From Gluconacetobacter tumulicola (lineage in GTDB: Bacteria; Pseudomonadota; Alphaproteobacteria; Acetobacterales; Acetobacteraceae): a DNA stretch of 64,000 nt. Of the stretch, positions 8,338-16,428 are shown in pieces. Location of the stretch: contig NZ_JABEQL010000012.1 of NCBI RefSeq assembly GCF_014174215.1, forward strand, positions 58,059-122,058. Reading direction: 5' to 3'. Each line of letters opens with the position of its first letter. Within the stretch, counting starts at the first letter, position 1. The position numbers were made by a program, and so were the translations under genes. Below the pieces are notes generated by a model. That model saw only the letters and a list, made by a program, of their open reading frames with translations. It was not told the DNA's origin and searched no databases.

Positions 8338-9594
8338 TCAGGCGCGATAGCGGCTCAGGGCCAGATCCTCATGCGCGATGTCGGGCTTGCGGCCCGAGAC
8401 GATGTCGGCCAGCACCCGGCCCGACCCGCAGGCCATGGTCCATCCCAGCGTCCCGTGGCCGGTGTTGAGGTACAGATTGTCGATGTCGGTGGGGCCGATG
8501 ATCGGCGTGCCGTCGGGCGTCATGGGGCGCAGCCCGGTCCAGAAGGTGGCGGCGGGCACGTCGCCGGCACCGGCGAACAGGTCGGTCAGCGAATGTTCCA
8601 GCGTGGCCCGGCGCGGGGCGCGAAGCTTGGTGCTGAAGCCCGCCAGTTCGGCGGTGCCGCCGACGCGGATGCGCTCGCCCAGCCGGGTGATGCCGATCTT
8701 GTAGGTCTCGTCCATCACGGTGGAGACCGGGGCGCGCGCTGCGTTGATGATGGGCGCGGTGATCGAATAGCCTTTCACCGGATAGATCGGCAGGTCGAGC
8801 CCCAGGGCGCGCACCATGGCGGGCGAGAAACTGCCCAGTGCCAGCACATAGGCATCCGCATTCATTCGGCCCCGGCTGGTGTCGATGCCGGTGATGCGGC
8901 CGCCCTCGCGCTGCAGGCTGCGGACGGTGGTGTCGTACAGGAAGGTCACGCCCCGTTCGGCCGCCATCGCCGCCAGGCGCTGGGTGAAGATGTGGGCGTC
9001 GCCGGTCTCGTCGCCCGGCAGGCGCAGGCCGCCGACGAGCTTGTCCTTTGCCGCCGCCAGTCCGGGTTCGGCCCGCACGCAGCCCGCGGCGTCCAGCACC
9101 TCGTAAGGCACCTTGTACTGGTCCAGCACGCGCAGGTCGTCGCCGATATGGTCCAGTTGCTTCTGCTTGCGGAAGACCTGCAACGTGCCCTGCTGGCGGT
9201 CGTCATAGGCGATGCCGGTGCTGGCGCGCAGGTCGCCCATGACGTCGCGGCTGTATTCCGCCAGCCGGACCATGCGCCCCTTGTTGCGGTCGTAGGCGGC
9301 GGTCGTGCAATTGGCCAGCATCTGCATCAGCCAGCGCCACTGGTGCGGGTCGGCCATCGGACGGAAGACGAACGGGCGATAGGCCATCAGCAGCCAGCGC
9401 ACCGCCTTCAGCGGCACGCCCGGCCCGGCCCAGGGGGAGGAATAGCCGGGCGAGACCTGGCCGGCATTGGCGAAGCTGGTTTCCAGCCCCGCCGCCGGCT
9501 GCCGGTCGATGACCGTGACCGTGTGTCCGGCCTGCGCGAGGTACCAGGCCGAGGTCACGCCGACCACGCCGCCGCCGAGAATGATGATTTTCAT
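8338..9594 (-). CDS. dadA: D-amino acid dehydrogenase (small subunit)
   Basis: A 418-residue FAD enzyme of the DadA group that oxidises D-amino acids, mainly D-alanine, to 2-oxo acids and passes electrons to the respiratory chain at the inner membrane. The N-terminus is the Rossmann dinucleotide fold ([20 protein letters not shown], then the acidic residue in TVIDR). The family ending is present: [19 protein letters not shown] and [17 protein letters not shown]. Length fits DadA. It lies 19 bp downstream of an alanine racemase gene on the same strand, the usual dad layout, giving a route from L- to D-alanine to pyruvate. Confidence 0.93.
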   Translation of the reverse strand: MKIIILGGGVVGVTSAWYLAQAGHTVTVIDRQPAAGLETSFANAGQVSPGYSSPWAGPGVPLKAVRWLLMAYRPFVFRPMADPHQWRWLMQMLANCTTAAYDRNKGRMVRLAEYSRDVMGDLRASTGIAYDDRQQGTLQVFRKQKQLDHIGDDLRVLDQYKVPYEVLDAAGCVRAEPGLAAAKDKLVGGLRLPGDETGDAHIFTQRLAAMAAERGVTFLYDTTVRSLQREGGRITGIDTSRGRMNADAYVLALGSFSPAMVRALGLDLPIYPVKGYSITAPIINAARAPVSTVMDETYKIGITRLGERIRVGGTAELAGFSTKLRAPRRATLEHSLTDLFAGAGDVPAATFWTGLRPMTPDGTPIIGPTDIDNLYLNTGHGTLGWTMACGSGRVLADIVSGRKPDIAHEDLALSRYRA

Positions 9595-9613
9595 GATTGG
9601 GTATCAGGTCCGC

Positions 9614-10771
9614 TCAGGTGAGGACCGCGCCGTCCGCGACATAGGCGCGGTGGTAGCGATGGCCCAGGGAGGTCAGGATTTCGTAGCCGATGGTGCCGGC
9701 GCCGCGCGCCACGTCATCGACGCCGTGTTGTGGCCCCAGCAGGTCCAGCATGGCGCCGGGGGCGGTGAGGGGTTCGGGCGCGTCGGTGATGTCGACGGCC
9801 ATGGAATCCATCGAGATGCGGCCGACGATCGGCAGGGGCTGCGTGCCCAGCCAGGCGCGGCCGTCACGCGCGGCGTGGCGCATGAAGCCGTCGGCATAGC
9901 CGGCGGCGATGGTCGCGATCCGGCGCGCGCTGGTCGGGCGGTAGGTGAGGCCGTAGCCCACGCCGTCCCTGGGGCCGACAGTGCGGGTCTGGAGAATCCG
10001 CGCCTGCAGGCGCACCACCGGGCGCATCGGGTTGGGCGCGCTGTCATTGGGTGCCACGCCGTAGAGCGCGGCACCGGGGCGAACGAGGTCGAAATGGAAA
10101 TCGCGTCCCAGGAAGATGCCCGAGGACGCGGACAGGCTGAGCGGTGCGGCCGGCAGGCGCGCGCGCATCGCCAGCAGGCGGTCGCGCTGCCGGGCGCTGG
10201 CCGGGTCGGACAGATCGTCGGCGCACGCGAGATGGCTCATGACCAGGCGGCGATCGATGCCGCGCCAGCCGTCGGGGTCGGCATCGATGTCGGCGAGATC
10301 CTGTTCCGACAGGCCGAAGCGCGACATGCCGGTATCGAGCTGCACCGCCGCCGGCAGGGTGCGGCCGAGCCCGCGCGCCAGGGTGCGCCAGTCCCGAATC
10401 TGCTCGACGCTGTTCAGCACCGGGATCAGGTCATGCCGCACGCAATCGGTCTCGGCCCCGGCCAGCGGGCCGTGCAGGACGAAGATCCGGCTGGTGGGCG
10501 CGATATGCGGGCGCAGGGCGATGCCCTCGTCCACATGCGCGACGAAGAAGGTTCGTGCGCCGGCCTGTTCCAGCGCGGGAGCGACCCGCGCCGCGCCCAG
10601 CCCGTAGGCGTCGGCCTTGACCACCGCCGCGCATTCCGCGCCGGCCGCCAGGTCGCGCACGGTGCGGTAATTGGCGCGAATGGCGTCGAGGTCGATCGTC
10701 AGGGTCGCGCCCGCCCGGGCACGGGGCCAGCCGGCATCGGACAGGCGGGGGGCGGAGGTGGAGTGGGGCAT
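9614..10771 (-). CDS. dadX: Alanine racemase (catabolic DadX-type by context)
   Basis: A 385-residue PLP racemase. K52 in AAVVKADAYGLGA is the Schiff-base lysine, and the second catalytic base is the tyrosine in DGVGYGLTYRP. The N-terminal half is a TIM barrel (LDTGMSRFGL, LAYS-equivalent MSHLACAD) and the C-terminal half a beta domain ending in GTIGYEILTSLG. Because it heads an operon with dadA and is divergent from an Lrp-type regulator, a catabolic DadX role is likely. Whether another alr exists elsewhere cannot be seen, so it could also supply D-alanine for peptidoglycan. Confidence 0.9.
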   Translation of the reverse strand: MPHSTSAPRLSDAGWPRARAGATLTIDLDAIRANYRTVRDLAAGAECAAVVKADAYGLGAARVAPALEQAGARTFFVAHVDEGIALRPHIAPTSRIFVLHGPLAGAETDCVRHDLIPVLNSVEQIRDWRTLARGLGRTLPAAVQLDTGMSRFGLSEQDLADIDADPDGWRGIDRRLVMSHLACADDLSDPASARQRDRLLAMRARLPAAPLSLSASSGIFLGRDFHFDLVRPGAALYGVAPNDSAPNPMRPVVRLQARILQTRTVGPRDGVGYGLTYRPTSARRIATIAAGYADGFMRHAARDGRAWLGTQPLPIVGRISMDSMAVDITDAPEPLTAPGAMLDLLGPQHGVDDVARGAGTIGYEILTSLGHRYHRAYVADGAVLT

Positions 10772-10889
10772 GGGCGGTGCGGCCTCGACCGATCAGGGCA
10801 TGGGGTGTGCTGAAGCAGCTTAGGACGGGTTGGGCTGATATTTCCTGCCGAATGCTCGCACGATCTGTCTCGCGAGTGCGGAATGTGCA

Positions 10890-10906
10890 ATTCTGTGCGC
10901 CAGAAT
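10890..10906. promoter_or_regulatory. Inverted repeat in the dadX/lrp divergent region, candidate Lrp site
   Basis: The perfect inverted repeat ATTCTG-TGCGC-CAGAAT lies in the 165-bp gap between dadX and the Lrp/AsnC gene, 31 bp before the regulator's start. The spacing and symmetry suit an Lrp-family dimer. Assignment to this regulator is inference. Confidence 0.5.
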
Positions 10907-10936
10907 GGCATGATCTGCCGGGATGGTTGCCGAAGT

Positions 10937-11401
10937 ATGATAGATTCTGATTCGAAACAGAAAATGGACCGGGCGACCGAGGCGATTCTGCGCCATCTGA
11001 GCCAGGACGGACGCATGACCAATGCCGATCTGGCGCAGCGGGTCGGGCTTTCTCCTTCGGCCTGCCTGCGGCGGGTGCGGCAACTGGAACAGGCCGGGGT
11101 GATCCGCGGCTATCGCGCCATCATCGACGAACGGGGGCGCGAGGGGACGACGATCGTGATCGTGCGGATCACGCTGGAACGCCAGACCGAGGAATGCCTG
11201 CGGCGGTTCGAGGCCCGGGTGCGGACCTGCCCCGATGTGCGCCAATGTTACCTGATGACCGGAGATGCCGATTACCTGCTGCATGTCGCGGTACGCGATG
11301 CGGCGGATTACGAGCGCATCCATAACGAGGAACTCTCGCGCCTGCCGGGCGTGGCACAGATCCAGAGCAATTTCGCCATCCGCCCCGTGGTGTGGCGATA
11401 G
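10937..11401 (+). CDS. Lrp/AsnC family regulator, probable regulator of the dad operon
   Basis: A 154-residue Lrp-type protein. Residues about 8-65 are the AsnC-type helix-turn-helix (MTNADLAQRVGLSPSACLRR, then QLEQAGVIRGYRAI). The rest is the RAM ligand-binding domain (VRQCYLMTGDADYLLHVAVR, LPGVAQIQSNFAIR). The start at 10937 leaves a normal short leader; an in-frame ATG at 10883 would overlap the likely operator. It is divergent from dadX-dadA, the usual position for the alanine-responsive DadR/BkdR-type activator. That pairing is known from other proteobacteria; the effector here is inferred. Confidence 0.88.
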   Translation: MIDSDSKQKMDRATEAILRHLSQDGRMTNADLAQRVGLSPSACLRRVRQLEQAGVIRGYRAIIDERGREGTTIVIVRITLERQTEECLRRFEARVRTCPDVRQCYLMTGDADYLLHVAVRDAADYERIHNEELSRLPGVAQIQSNFAIRPVVWR

Positions 11402-11416
11402 GGGAGGGGTTGGCGC

Positions 11417-12367
11417 ATGGCTGATCGGGCCCAGACCATCATTCCGGACAGTCACCGTGCCATGCCGGTCGAACTGGAGCGCGACGATACCGTGCGCCGG
11501 GCGGTGGTGCGGATCGCCCGCGTCCTGCGCGACCATCTGGAGGCCAACCGACCCGTGGCGATGGATGGGCGGAATGTCGAGGGCGTGCATCAGGTGCGTG
11601 TGGCCCTGCGCCGCTTCCGCGCGCTGACGGGTCTGCTGCGGCGGGATTATCCCAGTGCGACGCTGGACGACGCGGCGGCGCGGGCACGCATGCTGGCGCG
11701 CACGGTCGGAGAAGCGCGGGACTGGGATGTCTTCATGCTGGAAACGCTGCCGGGTCTCAGCCCGCTGGGGCGGGCGGGGATCAATGTGGCCGGGCTGCTG
11801 CTGCCGCTGGCCAACCCCATGCGCGACGCGGCCTATGAGCGGGTTCGGCAGGTGCTGGGTGGCGAGGATGCAGAATGGATCCTGCACCTGATGGACCGCC
11901 TGGCCGAAGGGGCGTTGTGGGACGAGGCCCGGTCGCCGACGGGGCTGAAGGCGCTGGAGGAGCCGGCGGCCGATTTCGCCGCCCGCCATCTGGCGCGGCT
12001 GTATCGCAAGGCACGGCGCACGGGGCGGGGTTTCACGCGGCTGACGCCGCCGGAACGCCACGGCGTGCGCCTGACGCTGAAAAAGCTGCGTTATGCGTCG
12101 GAATTCTTCGTGACGCTGCATGCGCCGGGGCAGAAGGGAGGGGCCTTTCTGCGGCGCCTGGCGGCGGCGCAGGCCACCCTGGGCATGGATAGTGACGTGC
12201 TGACCACGGGGAGGCTGCTGGAGCGGTTCGACGGAGAGGCCGGCGGCGAGATGCGCCATGTCCTGGGCGCCGTCTCGGGATTTCTCTGCTGCCGCCAGGA
12301 TGCCACCCGCGATGGGGCGCACAGGCAATGGCGCAAGTTTCGCCGGGTCCCCGTTTTCTGGGCGTGA
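11417..12367 (+). CDS. CHAD domain-containing protein
   Basis: A 316-residue protein consisting of a CHAD domain. Its signature is visible as histidines and basic residues spread over helices: VEGVHQVRVALRRFRALTGLL near residues 57-77, ARTVGEARDWDVFM, the basic KARRTGRGFTRLTPPERHGV, and LTLKKLRYASEFF. CHAD domains are helical bundles that bind inorganic polyphosphate; here no adenylate-cyclase-like CYTH domain is fused. It starts 15 bp after the Lrp gene and may be cotranscribed with it, though a functional link is not obvious. A PHO-box-like repeat lies just downstream. Confidence 0.88.
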   Translation: MADRAQTIIPDSHRAMPVELERDDTVRRAVVRIARVLRDHLEANRPVAMDGRNVEGVHQVRVALRRFRALTGLLRRDYPSATLDDAAARARMLARTVGEARDWDVFMLETLPGLSPLGRAGINVAGLLLPLANPMRDAAYERVRQVLGGEDAEWILHLMDRLAEGALWDEARSPTGLKALEEPAADFAARHLARLYRKARRTGRGFTRLTPPERHGVRLTLKKLRYASEFFVTLHAPGQKGGAFLRRLAAAQATLGMDSDVLTTGRLLERFDGEAGGEMRHVLGAVSGFLCCRQDATRDGAHRQWRKFRRVPVFWA

Positions 12368-12408
12368 GGGCCCGTCTGGACATGCGCGCGGGCTCGGGGG
12401 CGGGGGCC

Positions 12409-12435
12409 TTCATCGGACTGTCATGAAGTCTTCAT
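12409..12435 (+). promoter_or_regulatory. PHO-box-like array of three 11-bp direct repeats
   Basis: Three TCAT-containing units fall exactly 11 bp apart: TTCAT at 12409, GTCAT at 12420 (within CTGTCAT) and TTCAT at 12431 (within TCTTCAT). PhoB binds tandem 11-bp units of consensus CTGTCAT plus four bases. The central unit matches that consensus perfectly and the flanking ones partly. The array is about 85 bp upstream of the 69-codon gene at 12521. Confidence 0.4.
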
Positions 12436-12520
12436 CGTGCCGTCGTTGAGTCCGGCCCGGTATCGTGGTCATGAACCTGCGTTTCTGCCGACAGGCCGCC
12501 ACGGGAAGGAGAGCCATGTC

Positions 12521-12730
12521 ATGATCAAATCCGAGGTCGTCGAGATCGACGGTGTGTTCGTCGGGGTCGTCATCCACTCCCGCCACGATGGAACGCGCGT
12601 ATTCCGTGCCATTCATGAATGGCTGCGTCCGCTGAATGGGCAGATCATGGCATCTCTCCAGGATGCGCGGACGCTCGCGGCCGGCCTGTTTCGCCGGCAG
12701 CGGGTCGTGGCGGCCCTCGCCGCCGCCTGA
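12521..12730 (+). CDS. Small protein of unknown function (69 residues)
   Basis: A 69-codon frame beginning MIKSEVVEIDGVFVGVVIH, with a good ribosome-binding site (GGAAGGAGAG) 8 bases before ATG. It has a short beta-like N-terminus, an amphipathic middle, and an alanine-rich end (RQRVVAALAAA). No signal peptide or clear membrane segment is seen, and I do not recognise a family. The strong ribosome-binding site and the PHO-box-like repeat upstream favour a real, possibly phosphate-regulated gene. Codon usage looks like that of its neighbours. Confidence 0.65.
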   Translation: MIKSEVVEIDGVFVGVVIHSRHDGTRVFRAIHEWLRPLNGQIMASLQDARTLAAGLFRRQRVVAALAAA

Positions 12731-12788
12731 CAGCCTGACTTCTCGCTATGCGTCAGGACTGCCGGCAGCGGTGTTTCAAAGCGGTTTT

Positions 12789-13076
12789 CTAGACGCCCTG
12801 GACGATGACGACGCGGTATGACGCGCCTTTCCAGCGGTGCTGTACGACCGTCTGGTAGGCTGGGCTGTCGTACCAGGCGCGTGCGGCCTCGACGGTCGGG
12901 AATTCGAGGATCACGACCCCTTCCGGGGCGGTCCCTTCCAGCACCTCCTGGGCGCCGTAGGCGGCCAGCACCTTGAGAGGGTGCCCCTCGAAGGTGGGGG
13001 CGACTGTCTGCGAATAGGCGTCGAGTTCCGCCTGGTCGCTGGTGGATTCCCGTGTGAAGACGATATAGGCGGTCAT
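12789..13076 (-). CDS. DUF1330 family protein
   Basis: A 95-residue protein of the DUF1330 dimeric ferredoxin-like (alpha-beta barrel) family. The sequence runs MTAYIVFTRESTSDQAELDA, then APTFEGHPLKVLAAYG, then the conserved GVVILEFPTVEAARAWYDSP and YQTVVQHR. It ends normally with a short beta strand. The start at 13076 is chosen because similarity begins there, with a purine-rich GGAGAACAGG just upstream. The biochemical role of DUF1330 is unknown. It is divergent from the KirBac gene across 283 bp in which I see no further gene or clear regulatory motif. Confidence 0.85.
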   Translation of the reverse strand: MTAYIVFTRESTSDQAELDAYSQTVAPTFEGHPLKVLAAYGAQEVLEGTAPEGVVILEFPTVEAARAWYDSPAYQTVVQHRWKGASYRVVIVQGV

Positions 13077-13359
13077 GGCCTGTTCTCCTGTGGATGGGCG
13101 ATGGTGCCATGGCTGCCGGGTTCCGGCCAGCGCCGTCACGCCATTGTGGTGGAAAGGGAAGGCCGTGCGAGAACGGGCGCAGCCCGGACGAATGATCGCC
13201 GCATGGTGAAAAGAATCGATCAGGCATGCAGGCTTCACGCCGGCTTCAGACGGGGGAATGGCGTGGAGCGCATGAGACCCGCGCAATCCGTGCCATACGC
13301 GGCGTGCCGTTTTCGCGCCATTCTGTCCGCAATCAGCTATTGCGGAAGGGTTTGCGGAT

Positions 13360-14310
13360 ATGGGCAGGGCTTCGGAGCCGTCGAGTCAGCGGGAGGGCGC
13401 GGGAAAAAGGCCCCTGGCGGCCCATATGCCGCACGTTCTGTCGCGCCTGCGCAGTCATCATGCGCTGGAAGAGCGGGGGCATGACAATATCGTGCGCGTG
13501 GGCCATGCCGACAGGGCGTGGTCCGATTTCTATCATCATGCGCTGACGATCCGCTGGAGCCGTTTCTTCTGGTATGCCCTGGCCGGCTATGTCGTGGTCA
13601 ACGCCACCTTCGCGCTGCTGTACATGATGGTACCGCGGCAGATCGCCGGCACCCGGCCCGGTGTGTTCTGGGATTATTTCTTCTTCAGCATCCAGACCTT
13701 CTCCACCGTCGGCTACGGCGTGATGGCCCCGGTGGGCCCGGCGGCGCATGTGATCGCGTCGTGCGAGCTGCTGGGGGGCATGATCCTGAATGCGGTGGCC
13801 ACCGGCCTGGTCTTCGCCCGTTTCGCCCGGCCGAGGGCCAGGGTCATGTTCAGCAACAGCGCGCTGATCCGCAAGGACAGCGAGGCGTCGCACCTGAGCG
13901 TGCGCGTCGCGAACCAGCGCCTGAGCCCGATCCTGTCGATCGATGCGGAACTGTTTCTCTCGCGCCTGATCGTCCAGCCGAACGGGCGGCTGGCCCGGCA
14001 GTTCGATCCGTTGGTGCTGGTCCAATCCCATATTCCGGTGCTGCGCTTTGCGTTCTCGCTGATGCATGTCATCGACGCGCACAGCCCGCTGAACGGCCTG
14101 ACGGCCGAGGAATTGCGCAAGGAAGAGGCGGAAATCGTCGCGACCGTGAGCGGAACCGATGAGGTCTCGGGGCAGAGCGTCTTCGCCCGCACGGCCTATG
14201 GGTTCGACCGGGTGCTGTACAATCATCGTTTCGTCGATATTATCGACACGTCGGCCGACGGGCGGATCACGGTCGATTACACGCGCTTCCATGCGACCGA
14301 GGGGGAGTGA
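13360..14310 (+). CDS. KirBac-type inward-rectifier potassium channel
   Basis: A 316-residue channel. It has an amphipathic slide helix (DRAWSDFYHHALTIRW, about 51-66), TM1 (FFWYALAGYVVVNATFALLY), a pore helix with the selectivity filter TVGYG (116-120), TM2 (CELLGGMILNAVATGLVFARF), and a cytoplasmic immunoglobulin-like C-terminal domain from about 160 to the end. This order and length match KirBac channels. The start at 13360 is supported by GGAAGGG nine bases upstream; an internal ATG at 13426 is possible. It appears monocistronic. KirBac channels conduct K+ and are inhibited by anionic lipids in vitro; the physiological role is generally unclear. Confidence 0.92.
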   Translation: MGRASEPSSQREGAGKRPLAAHMPHVLSRLRSHHALEERGHDNIVRVGHADRAWSDFYHHALTIRWSRFFWYALAGYVVVNATFALLYMMVPRQIAGTRPGVFWDYFFFSIQTFSTVGYGVMAPVGPAAHVIASCELLGGMILNAVATGLVFARFARPRARVMFSNSALIRKDSEASHLSVRVANQRLSPILSIDAELFLSRLIVQPNGRLARQFDPLVLVQSHIPVLRFAFSLMHVIDAHSPLNGLTAEELRKEEAEIVATVSGTDEVSGQSVFARTAYGFDRVLYNHRFVDIIDTSADGRITVDYTRFHATEGE

Positions 14311-14572
14311 TCCGATGCCGAAATGGCGCGGGCTGCACCGGATGCGCAACGGGCAGTATCGTCCCGTCCGGAAATAATGTGCGGCCTGAATGAACTGGCG
14401 GGCCGACAATCTGGCCAGCCGGACGGAGCATCGGGAGGCATCTGGATGCCATCGCCTTGGGGGCGAAAGAGGAAGCCGCCTCGGCAGGATCGTGCATCAG
14501 TTCCGTCCGCCGGAAAAAAGGCATCGGGCCGGCAACGTGCGGCGGCTGCTGTCGGCCTGACCGGCGCAGGGA

Positions 14573-14887
14573 TCAGGCTTCGACGTTCTGTAGAACGTCG
14601 AAGCCTTCGAAGACGGGTGGGCCGATCGTCAATTTCTTGCCCTCGCCGGCCGAGGCATGGGCCTGGCGGAACTGTTCGGACTGCGTCCAGGCGATGAAGG
14701 CGTCGCAGGAATCCCAGACGGTGTGGGAGGCATAGAGTATATGGTCCTCGCGCCGGGGCCCCTTGAGGAACTGGAACGAGACGAACCCGGGGACTGTCTT
14801 GAGCAGGACTTCCCGGTCCAGCCAGCGGCGCAGGAAGGCGTCCTCGCATTCGGGGGCGACACGGAAGCGGTTCATGGCGATATACAT
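14573..14887 (-). CDS. IsdG/HmuQ-like haem-degrading monooxygenase (ABM family)
   Basis: A 104-residue antibiotic-biosynthesis-monooxygenase-fold protein. The IsdG catalytic triad (Asn7, Trp67, His77 in S. aureus) has exact counterparts here: N6 in MYIAMNRFR, W67 in AFIAW and H77 in FRQAH. The rest matches small haem-degrading enzymes (CEDAFLRRWLDRE, VPGFVSFQFLKGP). It would open haem in the cytoplasm to release iron. It is divergent from bacterioferritin across a Fur-type inverted repeat, supporting an iron role. The 3' end of the coding sequence is itself a perfect long hairpin (see 14575-14606). The start at 14887 is chosen at the family N-terminus. Confidence 0.85.
   Translation of the reverse strand: MYIAMNRFRVAPECEDAFLRRWLDREVLLKTVPGFVSFQFLKGPRREDHILYASHTVWDSCDAFIAWTQSEQFRQAHASAGEGKKLTIGPPVFEGFDVLQNVEA
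14575..14606 (-). terminator. 15-bp perfect hairpin formed by the last codons of the haem oxygenase gene
   Basis: Two 15-base arms (AGGCTTCGACGTTCT and AGAACGTCGAAGCCT) surround two unpaired bases and end two bases from the stop codon, so the stem encodes residues EGFDVLQNVE. It could act as a terminator or 3' stabiliser built into the coding region. There is no T run after it. Confidence 0.6.
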
Positions 14888-14950
14888 GATACGCTCTTTC
14901 CTTCGGTCATGGTCTATCGGGCGCTCCTGCGGCACTCGACGGGGTGTGAG

Positions 14951-14971
14951 TGATAATCACATCTATTATCA
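14951..14971. promoter_or_regulatory. Fur-type iron box between haem oxygenase and bacterioferritin
   Basis: TGATAAT-N7-ATTATCA is a perfect 7-7-7 inverted repeat. Its central 19 bases match 14 of 19 positions of the classical Fur box, with both outer hexamers (GATAAT/ATTATC) perfect. It lies 64 bp from the oxygenase start and 95 bp from bfr in an unusually AT-rich gap, so it could serve both genes. Fur, RirA or another iron regulator could bind it; the sequence does not decide. Confidence 0.65.
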
Positions 14972-15065
14972 TGCTGATATATATGTGTTTTTATGTTTGC
15001 AATCGGGGCGCGGCAGGGTGTAGGTCGATGATCGAAGCGTTCCAACCACCAAGCGGAGGCGGCTC

Positions 15066-15554
15066 ATGGCCATCAAGGACCCCAAGGTTATCGAGCATCT
15101 GAACACGCAGCTCACCAATGAGCTGACGGCGATCAACCAGTATTTCCTGCATGCCCGCACGCTGCGCCATTGGGGTGTCACCCTGCTGGGGAAGAAGGAA
15201 TACGAAGAATCAATCGAAGAGATGCGCCATGCCGACTGGCTGATCGAGCGCATTCTCTATCTCGGCGGCCTGCCCAACGTGCAGCGGCTGAACACCATTC
15301 TGGTCGGCCAGAACGTCCAGGAGATCCTGGAATGCGACCTCAAGCTCGAGGAAAAGGCGCTCGACGACCTGCGTGAGGGCATCGCCTATTGCGAGAGCGT
15401 GCGGGATTACGTGTCGCGCGATCTTCTTCTGAAGATCCTCGATAACGAGGAAGAGCATGAGGATTTCCTCGATCGTCAGTTCGACCTGATCAAGCTGGTC
15501 GGGATCGAGCGCTACATTCAGCTGAACTCGGCCCCGGCCCCCGAGCAGGACTGA
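15066..15554 (+). CDS. bfr: Bacterioferritin
   Basis: A 162-residue iron-storage protein of the 24-mer haem-containing ferritin class. Ferroxidase ligands line up with E. coli Bfr shifted by one: E19, E52 and H55, with a later EEEHEDF motif supplying the second pair. M53 in EEMRHAD is the counterpart of the inter-subunit haem ligand Met52. Length and ending are normal. It is expressed divergently from the haem oxygenase gene across a Fur-type box, consistent with linked control of haem-iron release and storage. A REP-like palindrome follows the stop codon. No bacterioferritin-associated ferredoxin gene is adjacent. Confidence 0.95.
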   Translation: MAIKDPKVIEHLNTQLTNELTAINQYFLHARTLRHWGVTLLGKKEYEESIEEMRHADWLIERILYLGGLPNVQRLNTILVGQNVQEILECDLKLEEKALDDLREGIAYCESVRDYVSRDLLLKILDNEEEHEDFLDRQFDLIKLVGIERYIQLNSAPAPEQD

Positions 15555-15568
15555 GACCCTGTCGGTCA

Positions 15569-15602
15569 ATGCGCGCTGGTGGCGATCCGGCGCGCGTTTC
15601 CA
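15569..15602. repeat. REP-like palindrome, copy 1
   Basis: GCGCGCTGG-TGGCGAT-CCGGCGCGC followed by GTTTCC lies 15 bp after bfr. The same stem-loop with small changes recurs at 55107, 56215 and, in reverse orientation, 59366. Its stem differs from copy 3 by a single change that turns a T-A pair into T-G. It may also terminate bfr and the convergent gene. Confidence 0.7.
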
Positions 15603-15618
15603 ATCAGGTTCCGAGCGT

Positions 15619-16185
15619 TCAGGACGTGGCGCGTTCCGGCTTTGTCCGGGGCCACAGGACGCGGGTGGTTCCGATATCCAGCCCGTGCCAGCGGGACATG
15701 GTCAGCAGGCAGGCGCCGCCGAGAACCAGCCTTTCCCCCGCCGGCAGGCGTGGCCGCGTATAGGGCAGGTGGTATCCGGTGCTGGCCAGATACGCGCCCA
15801 GCATCTTCACCGCCGCCACGAACCGGGCATGGACCGAGGGGCGGGAGATGACGCGGTGCAGCGCCGTGCCGATTTCCGGCATCCGTCCCTGCTGGGCGGC
15901 GGCCGTGGCGCGCAGGAAACTCTGTTCGGTCGCTGTAAGCCGGGCGGTGCCGGACGTGCCGACGGCCAGTCCCGGCAGGCACAGATGCGCCATGCGGCTG
16001 AAAGCGTCATGGAAGGCGAGCGCCATGGTCGCGTGGGCGGCACGCGGTCGCGCCGGGGCGGGCAGGGTGGCGTGTCTGATCGTGCCTTGCCTGGTCGTCC
16101 ATTGTGCGGACAGGCGCCGGAGGAGTCGGACCGTCAGTCTCTCGCTGGGGGACAGGTCGTAAAGGCGGGGCATTGCGTCAGTCAT
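15619..16185 (-). CDS. Protein of unknown function (188 residues)
   Basis: A 188-residue protein that I do not recognise. It starts MTDAMPRLYDLSPSERLTVR and is rich in alanine, arginine and histidine. Residues 50-75 (HATMALAFHDAFSRMAHLCL) and 105-150 look helical. There is no signal peptide; GGACLLTMSRW near the end is mildly hydrophobic. It converges on bfr. On its promoter side a site resembling the TTGAGAAT-type Fur inverted repeat lies 50 bp before the start, so an iron-related role is possible but unproven. Coding character is supported by normal codon-position GC bias and by the lack of a competing frame. Confidence 0.6.
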   Translation of the reverse strand: MTDAMPRLYDLSPSERLTVRLLRRLSAQWTTRQGTIRHATLPAPARPRAAHATMALAFHDAFSRMAHLCLPGLAVGTSGTARLTATEQSFLRATAAAQQGRMPEIGTALHRVISRPSVHARFVAAVKMLGAYLASTGYHLPYTRPRLPAGERLVLGGACLLTMSRWHGLDIGTTRVLWPRTKPERATS

Positions 16186-16234
16186 GGGGCACTCCCGATC
16201 GGCTGTTGCGCATCGTGCGTGGGTATGACCTTAG

Positions 16235-16251
16235 TTAAGAACCGCTCGCAA
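16235..16251 (-). promoter_or_regulatory. Possible Fur-like site upstream of the 188-residue gene
   Basis: Read on the minus strand the site is TTGCGAGCGGTTCTTAA, an imperfect inverted repeat that resembles TTGAGAAT-N-ATTCTCAA Fur sites at roughly two-thirds of positions. It sits in an AT-rich stretch (16230-16350) within the 305-bp gap 16186-16490. Apart from this and the terminator at 16429, that gap shows no gene. Confidence 0.3.
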
Positions 16252-16428
16252 TTGCAATAATAAACCGACTGTTTCCATCATGCCGCCATGACGCGTGAGG
16301 GCATGAAGGGTTTCCAGAAAACCTGTGATTTTTTGAAGAAGAATCAATTTCATCAAGGGTGATGGACTTCTGTGCGTCCGGGGGCGGCCATCATCGGCCG
16401 CCTCTATCACGCTTGCGTGAAAAGACGA

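Noticed and set aside
14315..14377. 20-codon frame (MPKWRGLHRMRNGQYRPVRK) after the KirBac gene
   Set aside because: A GGGGGAG precedes it, but length, composition and lack of any resemblance are not enough to call a gene.
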